Assembly (NCBI GenBank): GCA_949372645.1
Contig: CASIAP010000005.1
Coordinates: 1 to 64,000 of the forward strand
From: Candidatus Poseidoniaceae archaeon
GTDB taxonomy: Archaea > Thermoplasmatota > Poseidoniia > Poseidoniales > Poseidoniaceae
DNA length: 64,000 nt
Reading direction: 5' to 3'
This document shows, one piece after another, positions 28,879-39,021 of this stretch (positions are counted from its first letter, which is position 1; each line of letters begins with the position of its first letter). The notes under the pieces were generated by a model. The model did no database searches. It saw only the letters and a list, made by a program, of their open reading frames with translations, and was not told the origin of the DNA. A program made the translations under genes and the position numbers.

Positions 28879-29898
28879 ATGCCTCGTAGAGTTGAATTCA
28901 CCAAAGCCGGCTCCCCGAGTACGATTCGAATAGCTGAAATGCCGATGCCAGAGCCTACAAGCGGTGAAGTGCGGGTCAAGGTGGCTTTTGCAGGAATCAA
29001 CTTTGCAGACCTTTTGATGCGTCTCGGATTCTATCAACCTCGCCCACCTTATCCGTTTACTCCAGGTTACGAAGTCAGCGGTGTCATCGATGCTGTAGGC
29101 GATGAAAAAACTGGATTTACCGTTGGACAACGAGTCGTCGCTGCAATGTCCACCGGTGGTCAAGCAAGCCATGTCGTTGTTGACCAAAACCGTGTATTAC
29201 TACTTCCTGACGAGATCGAATTAGATGTTGCGGCAGCCATGCCCGTGACCTACCTTACAGCCCACCATATGCTGCATCATTTAGGCCACATGACAAAAGA
29301 TGAGTCCGTATTGATTCATGGCGGTGCTGGAGGCGTAGGTACTGCTGCTCTCCAATTATGCCAATTAGCCGGCGTTACCAAGGTCTGGGCAACAGCCTCT
29401 GGCTCGAAATCGAAGATCATTGAATCACTCGGTGGTCGAGCAATCGACCGGCATAACGAGGATTTTGTGAGTATCATCAAGAAAGAAACTGAAGGTGCTG
29501 GAGTCGACCATATCCTTGACCCAATCGGCGGGGACCATCTTACTCGTTCTCTCTCAGTGCTGAAAGAAGGTGGACGCCTCTATACTTACGGAATGTCTGC
29601 TGCCGCCCCAACAGCGAAACGCTCTCTTCTTCGAACCTATTTGGCATGGAGAAAAACTCCAGCATTCGACCCACTTCGTTTGATGACACGAAACCGAGGT
29701 GTGTTTGGTGTCCACATGGGGACATGGAAGGATGAAAAAGTAATGCAAGCACAACTCCAAAAAATCTTGGAGGGAATAATGAGCGGGGCTCTCTCGCCGG
29801 TTATTGATTCAGTGTTTGATGTTGAAAATGTAGCAGAGGCGCATCAATATCTGCACGATGGGAAAAACATTGGAAAAGTTCTACTTCGTTTCAAGTGA
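28879..29898 (+). CDS. Zinc-independent MDR / quinone oxidoreductase-like (VAT1-like) protein
   Basis: PGYEVSGVIDAVGDEKTGFTVGQRV, LIHGGAGGVGTAALQLCQLAG. Start at MPRRVEF preceded by AGGAGG; the ORF is open from 28795. Confidence 0.9.
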   Translation: MPRRVEFTKAGSPSTIRIAEMPMPEPTSGEVRVKVAFAGINFADLLMRLGFYQPRPPYPFTPGYEVSGVIDAVGDEKTGFTVGQRVVAAMSTGGQASHVVVDQNRVLLLPDEIELDVAAAMPVTYLTAHHMLHHLGHMTKDESVLIHGGAGGVGTAALQLCQLAGVTKVWATASGSKSKIIESLGGRAIDRHNEDFVSIIKKETEGAGVDHILDPIGGDHLTRSLSVLKEGGRLYTYGMSAAAPTAKRSLLRTYLAWRKTPAFDPLRLMTRNRGVFGVHMGTWKDEKVMQAQLQKILEGIMSGALSPVIDSVFDVENVAEAHQYLHDGKNIGKVLLRFK

Positions 29899-29943
29899 GG
29901 ATTGAAGAAGCGTCGGCTGCAGGTATGTTCGAGGGCGAGATGC

Positions 29944-32118
29944 ATGAAAGCAACAATGTCGGGCTTTGACTTACGTGCGGTTGCCCGTGAGTTGAACGAA
30001 TACGCTGGCGCTTATGTCAAGAAGGCCTACATGCCGCACTATGAACAAATTGTATTGCGTATTAACCCCAAAGACATGGATCAGTTCGATTTAGTGCTGG
30101 TGCGTGGCGCTCGTATCTACACATCGAATAGAGACCGCCCAATGCCCATGGTACCTCCTCCTTTTGCTATGGTCCTTCGAAAGCATCTGAAAAATGCCCG
30201 AATGATCGGCGTTCGACAACTTGGGTTTGACCGAGTTTTGTGTTTCAATTTCGATACGAAATTTGGACAATATCATCTCTATGTCGAGGTTTTTCGTGAT
30301 GGTAATATCATTCTCACCGATGCGGAAGACACGATTATTCTGCCTCTGACTCATGCATCTTATGCAGGCCGTACGCTGAAAAAAGGGGTCACCTATCAAC
30401 CGCCACCACCGGCAATGGACCCCCATGAGATTGAATTAGCACACCTCGTTGAAATGTTTGAATCTTCAGACCGAGACCTTGTTTCAACCCTTGGTGGTAA
30501 AGTCAATCTCGGTGGCACCCATGCAAACGCAGTCTGTGCACTGGCGGGCATGGAGCCCAACATCGACACCCAGGTTGCTGACGCAGAGAAAGTGCATGCA
30601 GCACTCAAGTCCCTGCTCAATGACTTAGCAGAGAGTCGCGAAGGATACCTCCTTCTCAAACCTGACAAAGAAAACTCGAATGAAGAGCTTGAATCCCAAG
30701 CAGCGAGTCACGAACCAAATGGGAAGAGAGACCGCTTCTTTGAACAATTTGCATGTGAAGCAACACCGACCCTTTTACCAAATCATCATCAATTCACGAA
30801 GGTAACGTTTCCAACGCTGTGTGAATCGGTCGATGCATGGAAAGGTGCCCATGATGCAATGGCATTAGCCCGACGTGAAGCTGAAAAATTGGATATCGCT
30901 GCACCAGGACGTGGCCACTCAACAGATGTTGAGCGATTAGAACGCCGGAAAGTACAGCAGGAAAAAGCACTCGAAGGTTTCTCTGTGAAAATCGAGAAGC
31001 AACAAATGCTTGGACACCTTATTCAAAATAACTGGACGCACATTGAAAGTCTACTTTCACAAGTATCTGCTGCGATTGAAGAGAAAGGTTGGAAGCAAGT
31101 CAAAAAAGACGTAAAGGAAATCCCTTGGATTGTGTCATTGAATCCTGCAGGACGTAGTTTTGTAACGGTTTTACCTGACGATGAGAGCCTACCAAATGGC
31201 CCTCAAGCAACCCTTTCGTTGGATGAGAATGTCCACCAGAATGCTCAACGCCATTTTGAAGCAGCCCGTAAACAAAAGGACAAAACGAAAGGAGCTGTTG
31301 AAGCGCTTGAAGAAACAACTCTTTTCTTACAGCGTGCAAAAAAGAAAGAAGTGAAACAGCAAGAGAGCGGTAAACTCAACAAAATCAAACGGAGTAAACG
31401 CCTTTGGTTTGAAAACCACCGCTGGAGTATGATCAGTGGAGGGCATTTACTGGTCGGTGGAAAAGACGCAAAAGGAAACGATGCGATTGTCAAGAAACAT
31501 CTTTCAGGTTCTGACATGTACCTTCACGCCGACTTACACGGTGCCCCAAGTTGCAGTTTACGAGCAACTCAAGGGTTTGCTGAAGACCAACATAAGCCCG
31601 CCCATATTCCAGATGATGTCCCTGCTTTCCGACTGATTGACAAACTCGGTGATGAACGTATTACACCCGAAAAACTCGAGGAAGCCGCTACTTTAGCACT
31701 GTGTTGGAGCCGTGCATGGGCAGGAGGCGGAGCACATGGCACAGTCTACTCAGTCAAACCTGCTCAAGTTTCAAAGACTGCCCAAACGGGAGAATACGTT
31801 GGCAAGGGTGCATTCATTGTACGAGGTCAACGGCAATGGTTCAAAGATTTAGATGTACAAATCGGAATCGGAATTGTTGCTATCAACGGAGTACCTCTCC
31901 TCATGGGAGGATTGCCGGAGACCATACGTTCAATCTGTCAACGGTTCGCAATTCTACGACCAGGGTTAGTGAAAAAAGAACAACTCGCCAATCGAATTTA
32001 CAAAAATACGGGTTTAATGACCGATGATGTGCTACCGGTCTTACCGGGTGCTGCAGAAATCATTGAAGATAATGGAATCTTTAGCCCTGCTAAAAAACAA
32101 GTTCAGGAAGAAGAGTGA
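29944..32118 (+). CDS. rqcH: RqcH/NEMF family (NFACT) ribosome quality-control protein
   Basis: NFACT-N SGFDLRAVARELNEYAGAYVKKAYMP. NFACT-R WFENHRWSMISGGHLLVGGKDAKGNDAIVKKHLSGSDMYLHADLHGAPSCSLR. Exact start uncertain (29902, 29944 or 29956). Confidence 0.9.
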   Translation: MKATMSGFDLRAVARELNEYAGAYVKKAYMPHYEQIVLRINPKDMDQFDLVLVRGARIYTSNRDRPMPMVPPPFAMVLRKHLKNARMIGVRQLGFDRVLCFNFDTKFGQYHLYVEVFRDGNIILTDAEDTIILPLTHASYAGRTLKKGVTYQPPPPAMDPHEIELAHLVEMFESSDRDLVSTLGGKVNLGGTHANAVCALAGMEPNIDTQVADAEKVHAALKSLLNDLAESREGYLLLKPDKENSNEELESQAASHEPNGKRDRFFEQFACEATPTLLPNHHQFTKVTFPTLCESVDAWKGAHDAMALARREAEKLDIAAPGRGHSTDVERLERRKVQQEKALEGFSVKIEKQQMLGHLIQNNWTHIESLLSQVSAAIEEKGWKQVKKDVKEIPWIVSLNPAGRSFVTVLPDDESLPNGPQATLSLDENVHQNAQRHFEAARKQKDKTKGAVEALEETTLFLQRAKKKEVKQQESGKLNKIKRSKRLWFENHRWSMISGGHLLVGGKDAKGNDAIVKKHLSGSDMYLHADLHGAPSCSLRATQGFAEDQHKPAHIPDDVPAFRLIDKLGDERITPEKLEEAATLALCWSRAWAGGGAHGTVYSVKPAQVSKTAQTGEYVGKGAFIVRGQRQWFKDLDVQIGIGIVAINGVPLLMGGLPETIRSICQRFAILRPGLVKKEQLANRIYKNTGLMTDDVLPVLPGAAEIIEDNGIFSPAKKQVQEEE

Positions 32119-32121
32119 AAC

Positions 32122-33774
32122 TCACTTTCGATCTCGACTGTAGCCGCCTTTATTGCCGCCATAGCCACCGCTTGATTGTGGCTTCTGACCACCTTGGTAG
32201 CCTTTGCTTGAACTCTTACTTGGCTTGAAATTCTGACCGCGTGCTTCGCCACGGTATCCACCGCCACCGCCGCCGCCATTACTGCTGCCGCCATCGGAAT
32301 TTCGACCACCGCCACGGTATCCACCGCCGCCACCGCCACGGCCTCCGCCGCCACCGCCACGTCCACCGCCGCCACCGCCACGGCCTCCGCCGCCACCGCC
32401 GCCACGATATCCGCCGCCGCCTCCGCGACCACCGCTTGAATTTCCTCGGCCACCGCCGCCACCGCCACGGTATCCACCGCCACCGCCACGTCCACCGCCG
32501 CCACGACCACCGCCACCGCCGCCACGGTATCCACCGCCGCCGCCACCGCGACCGCCACCGCCATTTCGTTGGCTGTAGTGACCATTATTTCCACCTGAAT
32601 TTTCATTTCTTGGACGTTGCCGTCGTTCAGCTGCAATAAATTCGACTTCGAACTCGGGTAATGTTGTAAATTCCGGAGGTTCAAATTCAACACGAATTCC
32701 AACTTCACGTTGGATTTTACCGTATTGCTTTTTTTGTGGTTTTTGAACTAAAGAGATGACGATACCGGTTGCACCACCACGGGCTGTTCGGCCACTGCGG
32801 TGTTTGTATGCCTTGCCGTTTTCCGGTGGATCGTAATGAATCACGCAGTTGACACCTTCAACGTCAATACCTCGTGCTGCAACATCGGTTGCGATAAGTG
32901 CCATGCATTCTCCATGTTGGAAGCGAGACATTGCACCATCACGCTGGCGTTGAGACAATCCACCGTGAAGCGTTTCAATAGCCATTCCATCATATTGCAT
33001 TTCTTCTCCGACACGGTCAACACCGTTTCGGGTTCGACAAAAGATGATTGTTCGACCACATTTACGTATGATTTCAGAGGAGATTGTTGATTTTTTGGAG
33101 TTTGGCATCAACCAAAAGTAATGCGTCATACTTTCCATTGTTACTTCTTTCGGACCGACTTCAATTGTCACTGGGTCTGTCTGGTAATCACGTACTAAGT
33201 CAGCGACTTCGTCGTCCAAAGTTGCACTGAATAAAATTGTTTGACGGTCTGATTTACACTTGTCGAGAATTTTACATACTGGTTCCATGAAACCCATATC
33301 CGCCATTCTGTCTGCTTCATCGAGAACGACAACGCCAACATCTTCCAAAGACACTGCGCCACGGTCCATCATATCGATCAATCGACCAGGACATGCGACG
33401 AGGATGTCAACTCCTCGGTCAAGAGACCGGAATTGCTTGTTGTATGAACTTCCACCATACATTGCAAGAACGTACAATTGGAGTTCGTAAGCAAGGGGAT
33501 CTAGCACTTTGAAAATCTGTTCTGCCAATTCACGTGTTGGTGTAAGAATAAGAGAAGTTGGTCGACGAGGTTCCGCTTCTTGTGTTCGTGCAAGCAAGGG
33601 TAATCCAAACGCAAGCGTCTTTCCTGAACCCGTTGGAGCTCGGCAACAAACGTCACGTCCAAGCATTCCGTGTGGAATCGATTCAAGTTGAACTTCAAAT
33701 GGTTCAAGAATGCCTTGTTTTTTCAAGACTTCAACTATAACAGGCTCAACGCCAAGATCTTCGAACGATACCAT
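32122..33774 (-). CDS. DEAD-box RNA helicase with long RGG/YRGGGGGG C-terminal tail
   Basis: APTGSGKT, PTRELAEQ, VVLDEADRMADMGF, SAT, HRSGRTARGG motifs. C-terminal (R/Y)GG-rich tail of about 140 aa. Start chosen at MVSFEDLGVEPV. Confidence 0.93.
   Translation of the reverse strand: MVSFEDLGVEPVIVEVLKKQGILEPFEVQLESIPHGMLGRDVCCRAPTGSGKTLAFGLPLLARTQEAEPRRPTSLILTPTRELAEQIFKVLDPLAYELQLYVLAMYGGSSYNKQFRSLDRGVDILVACPGRLIDMMDRGAVSLEDVGVVVLDEADRMADMGFMEPVCKILDKCKSDRQTILFSATLDDEVADLVRDYQTDPVTIEVGPKEVTMESMTHYFWLMPNSKKSTISSEIIRKCGRTIIFCRTRNGVDRVGEEMQYDGMAIETLHGGLSQRQRDGAMSRFQHGECMALIATDVAARGIDVEGVNCVIHYDPPENGKAYKHRSGRTARGGATGIVISLVQKPQKKQYGKIQREVGIRVEFEPPEFTTLPEFEVEFIAAERRQRPRNENSGGNNGHYSQRNGGGGRGGGGGGYRGGGGGGRGGGGRGGGGGYRGGGGGGRGNSSGGRGGGGGYRGGGGGGGRGGGGGGRGGGGGGRGGGGGGYRGGGRNSDGGSSNGGGGGGGYRGEARGQNFKPSKSSSKGYQGGQKPQSSGGYGGNKGGYSRDRK
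32255..32575 (-). repeat. GC-rich low-complexity repeat (CCGCCACCG-type) encoding RGGGG/YRGGGG tail
   Basis: Runs of ccgccaccgccacgg... on the + strand. Confidence 0.85.
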
Positions 33775-33862
33775 GAGTTCTACCCCATTTGGAGGCCGTT
33801 GTCCTGCCCTATTTGATACCCACAGTCGGAAAAACCGTTTTTTAGGGGTCTCAACAGTTGCT

Positions 33863-35060
33863 TCAAGAGCGCCGAACAAGCATAGCAACAGCATTACCGC
33901 CGCCAAGGCAGAGCGTTACAATTCCAGAATTTGCTTCACATCGGCGCATGACGCCAAGAAGAGTAATCAGACAACGTGTGCCGCTTGAACCGAGAGGATG
34001 TCCAAGACTTACTGCCCCTCCATGAAGATTAAATCGATCTTCTGGGATGTTCAATTCTTGTGCCACTGCACATGATGCTGAGGCAAAGGCTTCATTGTGT
34101 TCATAGATGTCGACATCTCCAAGACATCCAGTTGGTTCCGTTCTAAGAGCATCTTAACTGCGGGAATAGGAGCACTCATCACTCGTTCCGGCTGCAACAC
34201 CACTGGTGCAATAATCGTCAATATAAGCAAGGATTTCCCAACCTTGTTGCTTGGCATATTCTGCGTTTGCAAGAACGACTGCACTCGCACCGTCATTGAG
34301 CGTGCTTGCATTACCTGCGGTCACTTGCCCATCTTTTTGAAACACAGGGCGAAGTTTAGAAAGGGCTGCTGCATCAGTATTCCGCTCGAACACCTTCATC
34401 GTGAGAAAGCTGCACTGCGGGGCCTCTACGTTGAGGTATTTCGACAGTGAAGGTTTCCCAATCAAACCACCCATTGGTTTGGGCTTGGGCCGCACGGTGA
34501 TGGCTTCGAGCTGCAAAAAAATCGGATTGTTCACGAGTAATCGAACATTCCTTGGCCACAGTTTCACCAGTATTCCCCATGTGAACACCATTGTAGCCAT
34601 CCCATAATCCATCGTGAATCATCGAATCAACAAGGGTAGAATCACCCATCTTCGAGCCTTTGCGATGATTCATTAAAAGGTGAGGAGAATTTGACATACT
34701 TTCCATTCCGCCTGCAATAATAACATTGTATTCACCTGAACGGATACTGTTTGCAGCCATCATCGCTGCTTTGAGAGAACTTCCACAGACTTTGTTGATG
34801 GTCACGCAGGGAGTGGTCACGGGTAAACCTGCTCCGAGAGCGACTTGCCGCGCCGGGTTTTGTCCAGATCCTGCTTGTAAGACTTGACCGAAGATCACCT
34901 CGTCCACGTCACCTTGGTCAGGTTGAATACCTGCTCGCTCACAGACTTCTTTAACAGCAAGAATGCCCAAATCAACCGCACTCATGCTTGTCAAAGCACC
35001 CATGAACTTACCAATTGGAGTTCGTGCAACGCCACATATTGCGACTTTCGGTTGGCTCAT
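33863..35060 (-). pseudogene. Acetyl-CoA acetyltransferase (thiolase), disrupted by three frameshifts near 34385, 34188 and 34118 (or sequence errors)
   Basis: N-terminal part MSQPKVAICGVARTPIGKF...NKVCGSSLKA...GGMESMSNSPHLL. Continues in other frames as TDAAALSKLRPVFQKDGQVTAGNASTLNDGASAVVL, then PERVMSAPIPAVKMLLERNQL, then DIYEHNEAFAS...GGAVSLGHPLGSSGTR...CLGGGNAVAM. Confidence 0.85.
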
Positions 35061-35156
35061 ACCACCCCTAATCGATTGGTATTCTTCAATGTGCGCGCAC
35101 ATCTCTTCGGACGAATTGAGGAGAAGACTTGATGAAGTGAAGGTGCTGGCGACATC

Positions 35157-35981
35157 ATGGCCAAATTCAAGACCGAGTTTAACACTGACCGCAAAGCAAA
35201 CGAGATGCGACACGTGGAAGTCGAAATCGATTTCACACCAAACGCTCTTGCTTCGATTCTCTACCGTCAAGGCGACACGGTAATTTTGGCTTGCTGCACC
35301 AAAGAGTCACGTCTACCGGGATGGTTCCCTCGTGACTCGACCAAAGGGTGGGTTCACGCTGAATACTCTTTACTTCCTGGTTCCACAGACTCTCGATTCC
35401 GTAGAGAACGACGTGGTGCAAAAGGGCGAACTCAAGAGATTGAACGGCTCGTAGCTCGTTCTTTACGTGCTGCTGTCGACCTTGAAGCACTCGGGCCAGT
35501 GGCTTTGAATGTTGACTGTGACGTACTCAACGCAGATGGGGGTACACGATGTGCATCCATCACTGCAGCTAATATCGCTCTGCGACTCGCGGTTCGACGC
35601 TTGATTGCTCGAGGGCAATGTCTGCCATTGGATATGCGACCTACAGAAGACCAACGGAAAGCTGGTTGGACTGCGCCAAATCTCTCCGAAACAGAGAAAA
35701 CTAATCATGAGAATGCAGTTATTCCTCATGATTTGGCTGCAATCTCTGTTGGACTTATTGATGGCGAGGTGTACCTCGATCTTGACTATGTGTTGGATTC
35801 AAATGCAGATGTCGATATGAATGTCGTTAAAACCGCTGATGGGAAATATGTTGAAATCCAAGGCACTGGAGAAGAATCAACGTTTTCGAGTGAAGAATTG
35901 ATTGCCCTGCTTGCAAGTGCAGATGGTGGCATCGATGCTTTGTTTGAAGCACAAAAAGTAATTCTTGAAGGAATTGAATGA
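35157..35981 (+). CDS. rph: Ribonuclease PH (bacterial-type)
   Basis: GWVHAEYSLLPGSTDSRFRRERRGAKGRTQEIERLVARSLRAAVDLEALGPVALNVDCDVLNADGGTRCASITAANIAL, VGLIDGEVYLDLDYVLDSNADVDMNVV. This matches RNase PH rather than archaeal Rrp41. Confidence 0.9.
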   Translation: MAKFKTEFNTDRKANEMRHVEVEIDFTPNALASILYRQGDTVILACCTKESRLPGWFPRDSTKGWVHAEYSLLPGSTDSRFRRERRGAKGRTQEIERLVARSLRAAVDLEALGPVALNVDCDVLNADGGTRCASITAANIALRLAVRRLIARGQCLPLDMRPTEDQRKAGWTAPNLSETEKTNHENAVIPHDLAAISVGLIDGEVYLDLDYVLDSNADVDMNVVKTADGKYVEIQGTGEESTFSSEELIALLASADGGIDALFEAQKVILEGIE

Positions 35982-36055
35982 ACCTTGAGTGTTTCCTTCA
36001 TCCAACATCCATTGGCGAAAGCCTTGATATGGCAGGGGTTCTCGCCGAACTGCAC

Positions 36056-36128
36056 GGGTCAGTAGCTTAGTTGGGAGAGCGCGGCACTGAAGATGCCGAG
36101 GTCGCTGGTTCAAGTCCGGCCTGACCCA
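36056..36128 (+). tRNA. tRNA-Phe (anticodon GAA), CCA not encoded
   Basis: Acceptor GGGTCAG/CTGACCC, anticodon arm CGGCA CTGAAGA TGCCG, T arm GCTGG TTCAAGT CCGGC. Confidence 0.95.
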
Positions 36129-36247
36129 CCTCAACTCCATACTGCGAAAGCCTTGACTCAAAGATTGGAGTTTAATCCAATGATAAAATATTCATCTCTA
36201 TAGAATTCAATCGTTGGGTTCATGTGCTATGTCTTTCTGCTTGAACT

Positions 36248-38350
36248 ATGCCCGAAGGGAAAGGTGATTCTGGTGATGAGACCGAGCACATCGACCACGA
36301 GGTAAAAGCTCACAATAAGATCACCAAAGAATTGGTCGAAATCCGCAATCGACGAACTGGAGATGACAAACAAAGCTTCCTGGCAAAAAAAGAAAACTTT
36401 GTCCTCGTAGGTGGAGCCATCTACACTCTGTTGTATGTGGCACTTATTTTTGGGATGACGTCAGGAACCTTCGGAAATTCAACATACATCGATCATGCTG
36501 CTTCGAAAACCTTTCTCGACATTGGTGGAGAATGTGAAGAAATAACTGATGAACCTTGGATTCTAATCTTCCCAAACGAAGATGATGGTACCTTTTCCAT
36601 GTATGGGTACAATCTTCCGACCGGTTACGCCATTGGAGAGTTTAACATAACGAATTCAGAAAATACTGAATCGACATATGGTTTAATCAATAAATTCATA
36701 CCTCCTGATGGTGAAACTGATGCTGGGAAAATGTATTTTTCAGCTCCTTTTGATGACTTAGAAGAAGGAACATATGGGCTGAATTTTTCAATATCGGTTT
36801 ACAATCAATCCAATATATCAACTGCCGAAATTGTAGATGGTGGAGAAGAAATATCCAAGACCATCGAATTTGAATTGGACATATCCAAACAAACCTTTGC
36901 CTTCCTTCCTTTTGTAGATTCTGAAAAGAAACATCAAGTTCGAATGACGGACACAGGTGCCCGCTCTTGCTGGGGTGTTCAAGATCTTGGCAATTGGGGC
37001 TATGTGTTGATTGGAGCCGAGTTGGGCGGTGGACGTGAAACTGCAATGCTTGCAGGCGGAGCTGCTGGAATACCCGCATGGTGGATGGCGTTTTCTTCAC
37101 TCTCCCTTTCTGCCATGACCTTGTTGATCATTTATCCACTGATGTACAAAGTCTACCATCAAGACAGTGATGATATTTTGTCTCGAACGCATATTTCACG
37201 ATTGGTTGAAGACTCAATTAACAAAACAGCTCATCGGTTAAACATTGAGATTGATTGGGAATTGTATAAAATTGAACCGAGGGATTTATCGATTGACATC
37301 ATGGTACCATACAAAAATACTCAATCAACACTTTCAGATAGCAAGGATGTACGTGCTGAAGTACTTCGTGAAGTTCTCGAAGAGTTTGCTATATTCAGAG
37401 TCTTCAAGCCAGTTCAACTTACAGTCCGTACCATTGGAGTCAACCAAGCGATTGATTTTGAATCCGGAGTTGGTATTGGAACTTCTGTAGACCAAAATGA
37501 TGACGAAGAGCAAAACTATGCAGATTTCTTTTCTGAATTGCACACCTTATCGCGTGTAGAAGAAGAAGTCCGAGAAAGTTTAGAATTATTTTTCGCACGA
37601 CGGAACGATTTGAACATGGAAGCTGCAGTTGTTACAAGTGATGACCGTGTCATCTTTGTCTCTGTAATCTACCGCCCAACCCAACGTTTTGCTTTCTTCA
37701 GATTCAAGAAGACTCGCGATGAAGTACAAACTGAACTTCACCATTTCATCTCGAAACGAAATGCCGACCTTTTGGGCTCGCAAGAGTTGATTGTGAAAGG
37801 CCGAAACCAAGTTTCAACGCTATCAGAGCGCTCGGGAGCAGGACGCGTAGAACGTGATTTGAAGAATGATGAACGAATTGTAGCGGTTGCAAAACAAGAT
37901 GGTTTTGGAGGGAAGATGTTACAGACTAAACTCCTTGGGGACACTCTTTCTACGGTCGAATATATGGCGAATGAAAAGCGTGAAATGATTAACAAATGGG
38001 GATTCTGGGGGCTAATTGTCTTTGTTTGGATTCCGTTTATGGCATCAGGCGTACTTGTTGGAGCCATGCTTGGACTCTTGTCCCGAATGAATTTCATGCG
38101 TGTATTGAGTGCGACCTTTATTGGCGGAACGATAGCCTCAGTCACCTGGGCATACACAGCAGAAGGCATTGTCAAATTCATGCACCAATACAAGCTTGAG
38201 GCGGTTATTCCATTGATTATCATCGTGTTTATTGGTGCTGCATTCTTGCACATTCGTTCAACAAAGATGCGACGTCAAACCGAATTATTTGAAGATACTT
38301 TACTTGATAACTTCCACGCTAACATCAAAGCCAAATACGGCAATCAGTGA
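36248..38350 (+). CDS. Multi-pass membrane protein with C-terminal small multidrug export (COG2426-like) region
   Basis: 700 aa. TMs near the N-terminus, an extracellular-looking insert, a cytoplasmic-looking middle. C-terminal GFWGLIVFVWIPFMASGVLVGAMLGLLSRMNFMRVLSATFIGGTIASVTWAY. Confidence 0.65.
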   Translation: MPEGKGDSGDETEHIDHEVKAHNKITKELVEIRNRRTGDDKQSFLAKKENFVLVGGAIYTLLYVALIFGMTSGTFGNSTYIDHAASKTFLDIGGECEEITDEPWILIFPNEDDGTFSMYGYNLPTGYAIGEFNITNSENTESTYGLINKFIPPDGETDAGKMYFSAPFDDLEEGTYGLNFSISVYNQSNISTAEIVDGGEEISKTIEFELDISKQTFAFLPFVDSEKKHQVRMTDTGARSCWGVQDLGNWGYVLIGAELGGGRETAMLAGGAAGIPAWWMAFSSLSLSAMTLLIIYPLMYKVYHQDSDDILSRTHISRLVEDSINKTAHRLNIEIDWELYKIEPRDLSIDIMVPYKNTQSTLSDSKDVRAEVLREVLEEFAIFRVFKPVQLTVRTIGVNQAIDFESGVGIGTSVDQNDDEEQNYADFFSELHTLSRVEEEVRESLELFFARRNDLNMEAAVVTSDDRVIFVSVIYRPTQRFAFFRFKKTRDEVQTELHHFISKRNADLLGSQELIVKGRNQVSTLSERSGAGRVERDLKNDERIVAVAKQDGFGGKMLQTKLLGDTLSTVEYMANEKREMINKWGFWGLIVFVWIPFMASGVLVGAMLGLLSRMNFMRVLSATFIGGTIASVTWAYTAEGIVKFMHQYKLEAVIPLIIIVFIGAAFLHIRSTKMRRQTELFEDTLLDNFHANIKAKYGNQ

Positions 38351-38363
38351 TGGAGTTGAATCT

Positions 38364-38948
38364 ATGGAGTCTGTCCATCACCTCGATGGAGTTGAAAACC
38401 ATAGTGGTGAACATGCTGTTCTTGGGATTGTTACTGTAAGCGACCGAGCCAGTTCAGGCACCTATCAAGACGAAGGTGGACCCGCAGTTCTTGCTTTTTT
38501 CAAAGAAGCTTTAGCAAGCCCATCTACCGTTCATTATCGATGTATAGCAGATGAGCAAGCGCTCATCGAACAGACGCTTATCGAACTCAGTGATGATTTA
38601 GGGTGTCACGTCATTGTAACAACGGGTGGAACTGGACCCGCAGCTCGGGATGTGACACCTGAAGCAACTGAAAAAGTCTGTGAAAAAATTCTTCCGGGTT
38701 TTGGAGAACAAATGAGGGCGATTTCCTTGAACTATGTCCCTACAGCCATTCTTTCTCGACAGATGGGAGGAATCCGAGGTTCATGCCTTCTGTTCAATCT
38801 TCCGGGACGGCCAAAATCGATACGGGAAACAATTGATGAGATCTGGAAAGCAGCCCCTTACTGTGTCGACCTCATTGGTGGCCCCTACATCGATACTGTC
38901 GACCATGTATGCAATGCATTCCGACCGAAATCTGCTCGTCGTCGCTAA
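38364..38948 (+). CDS. Molybdopterin adenylyltransferase / MoaB-MogA family protein
   Basis: LGIVTVSDRASSGTYQDEGGPAV, VIVTTGGTGPAARDVTPEAT, GIRGSCLLFNLPGRPKSI. Confidence 0.92.
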   Translation: MESVHHLDGVENHSGEHAVLGIVTVSDRASSGTYQDEGGPAVLAFFKEALASPSTVHYRCIADEQALIEQTLIELSDDLGCHVIVTTGGTGPAARDVTPEATEKVCEKILPGFGEQMRAISLNYVPTAILSRQMGGIRGSCLLFNLPGRPKSIRETIDEIWKAAPYCVDLIGGPYIDTVDHVCNAFRPKSARRR

Positions 38949-39021
38949 ATGAACAATGCGATAGTTCATGTGGTGGATGCGTTCAAATCAATTCATGGAG
39001 TCAGTCCGAACCCTTGGTAAC

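Noticed and set aside
32241-32639. 132-aa His/Arg-rich antisense ORF
   Set aside because: Antisense of the same GC-rich repeat; composition artefact.
32103-32708. 201-aa Ala/Val-rich ORF overlapping the helicase tail
   Set aside because: Frame-shifted reading of the (CCGCCACCG)n repeat that encodes RGG; low complexity.
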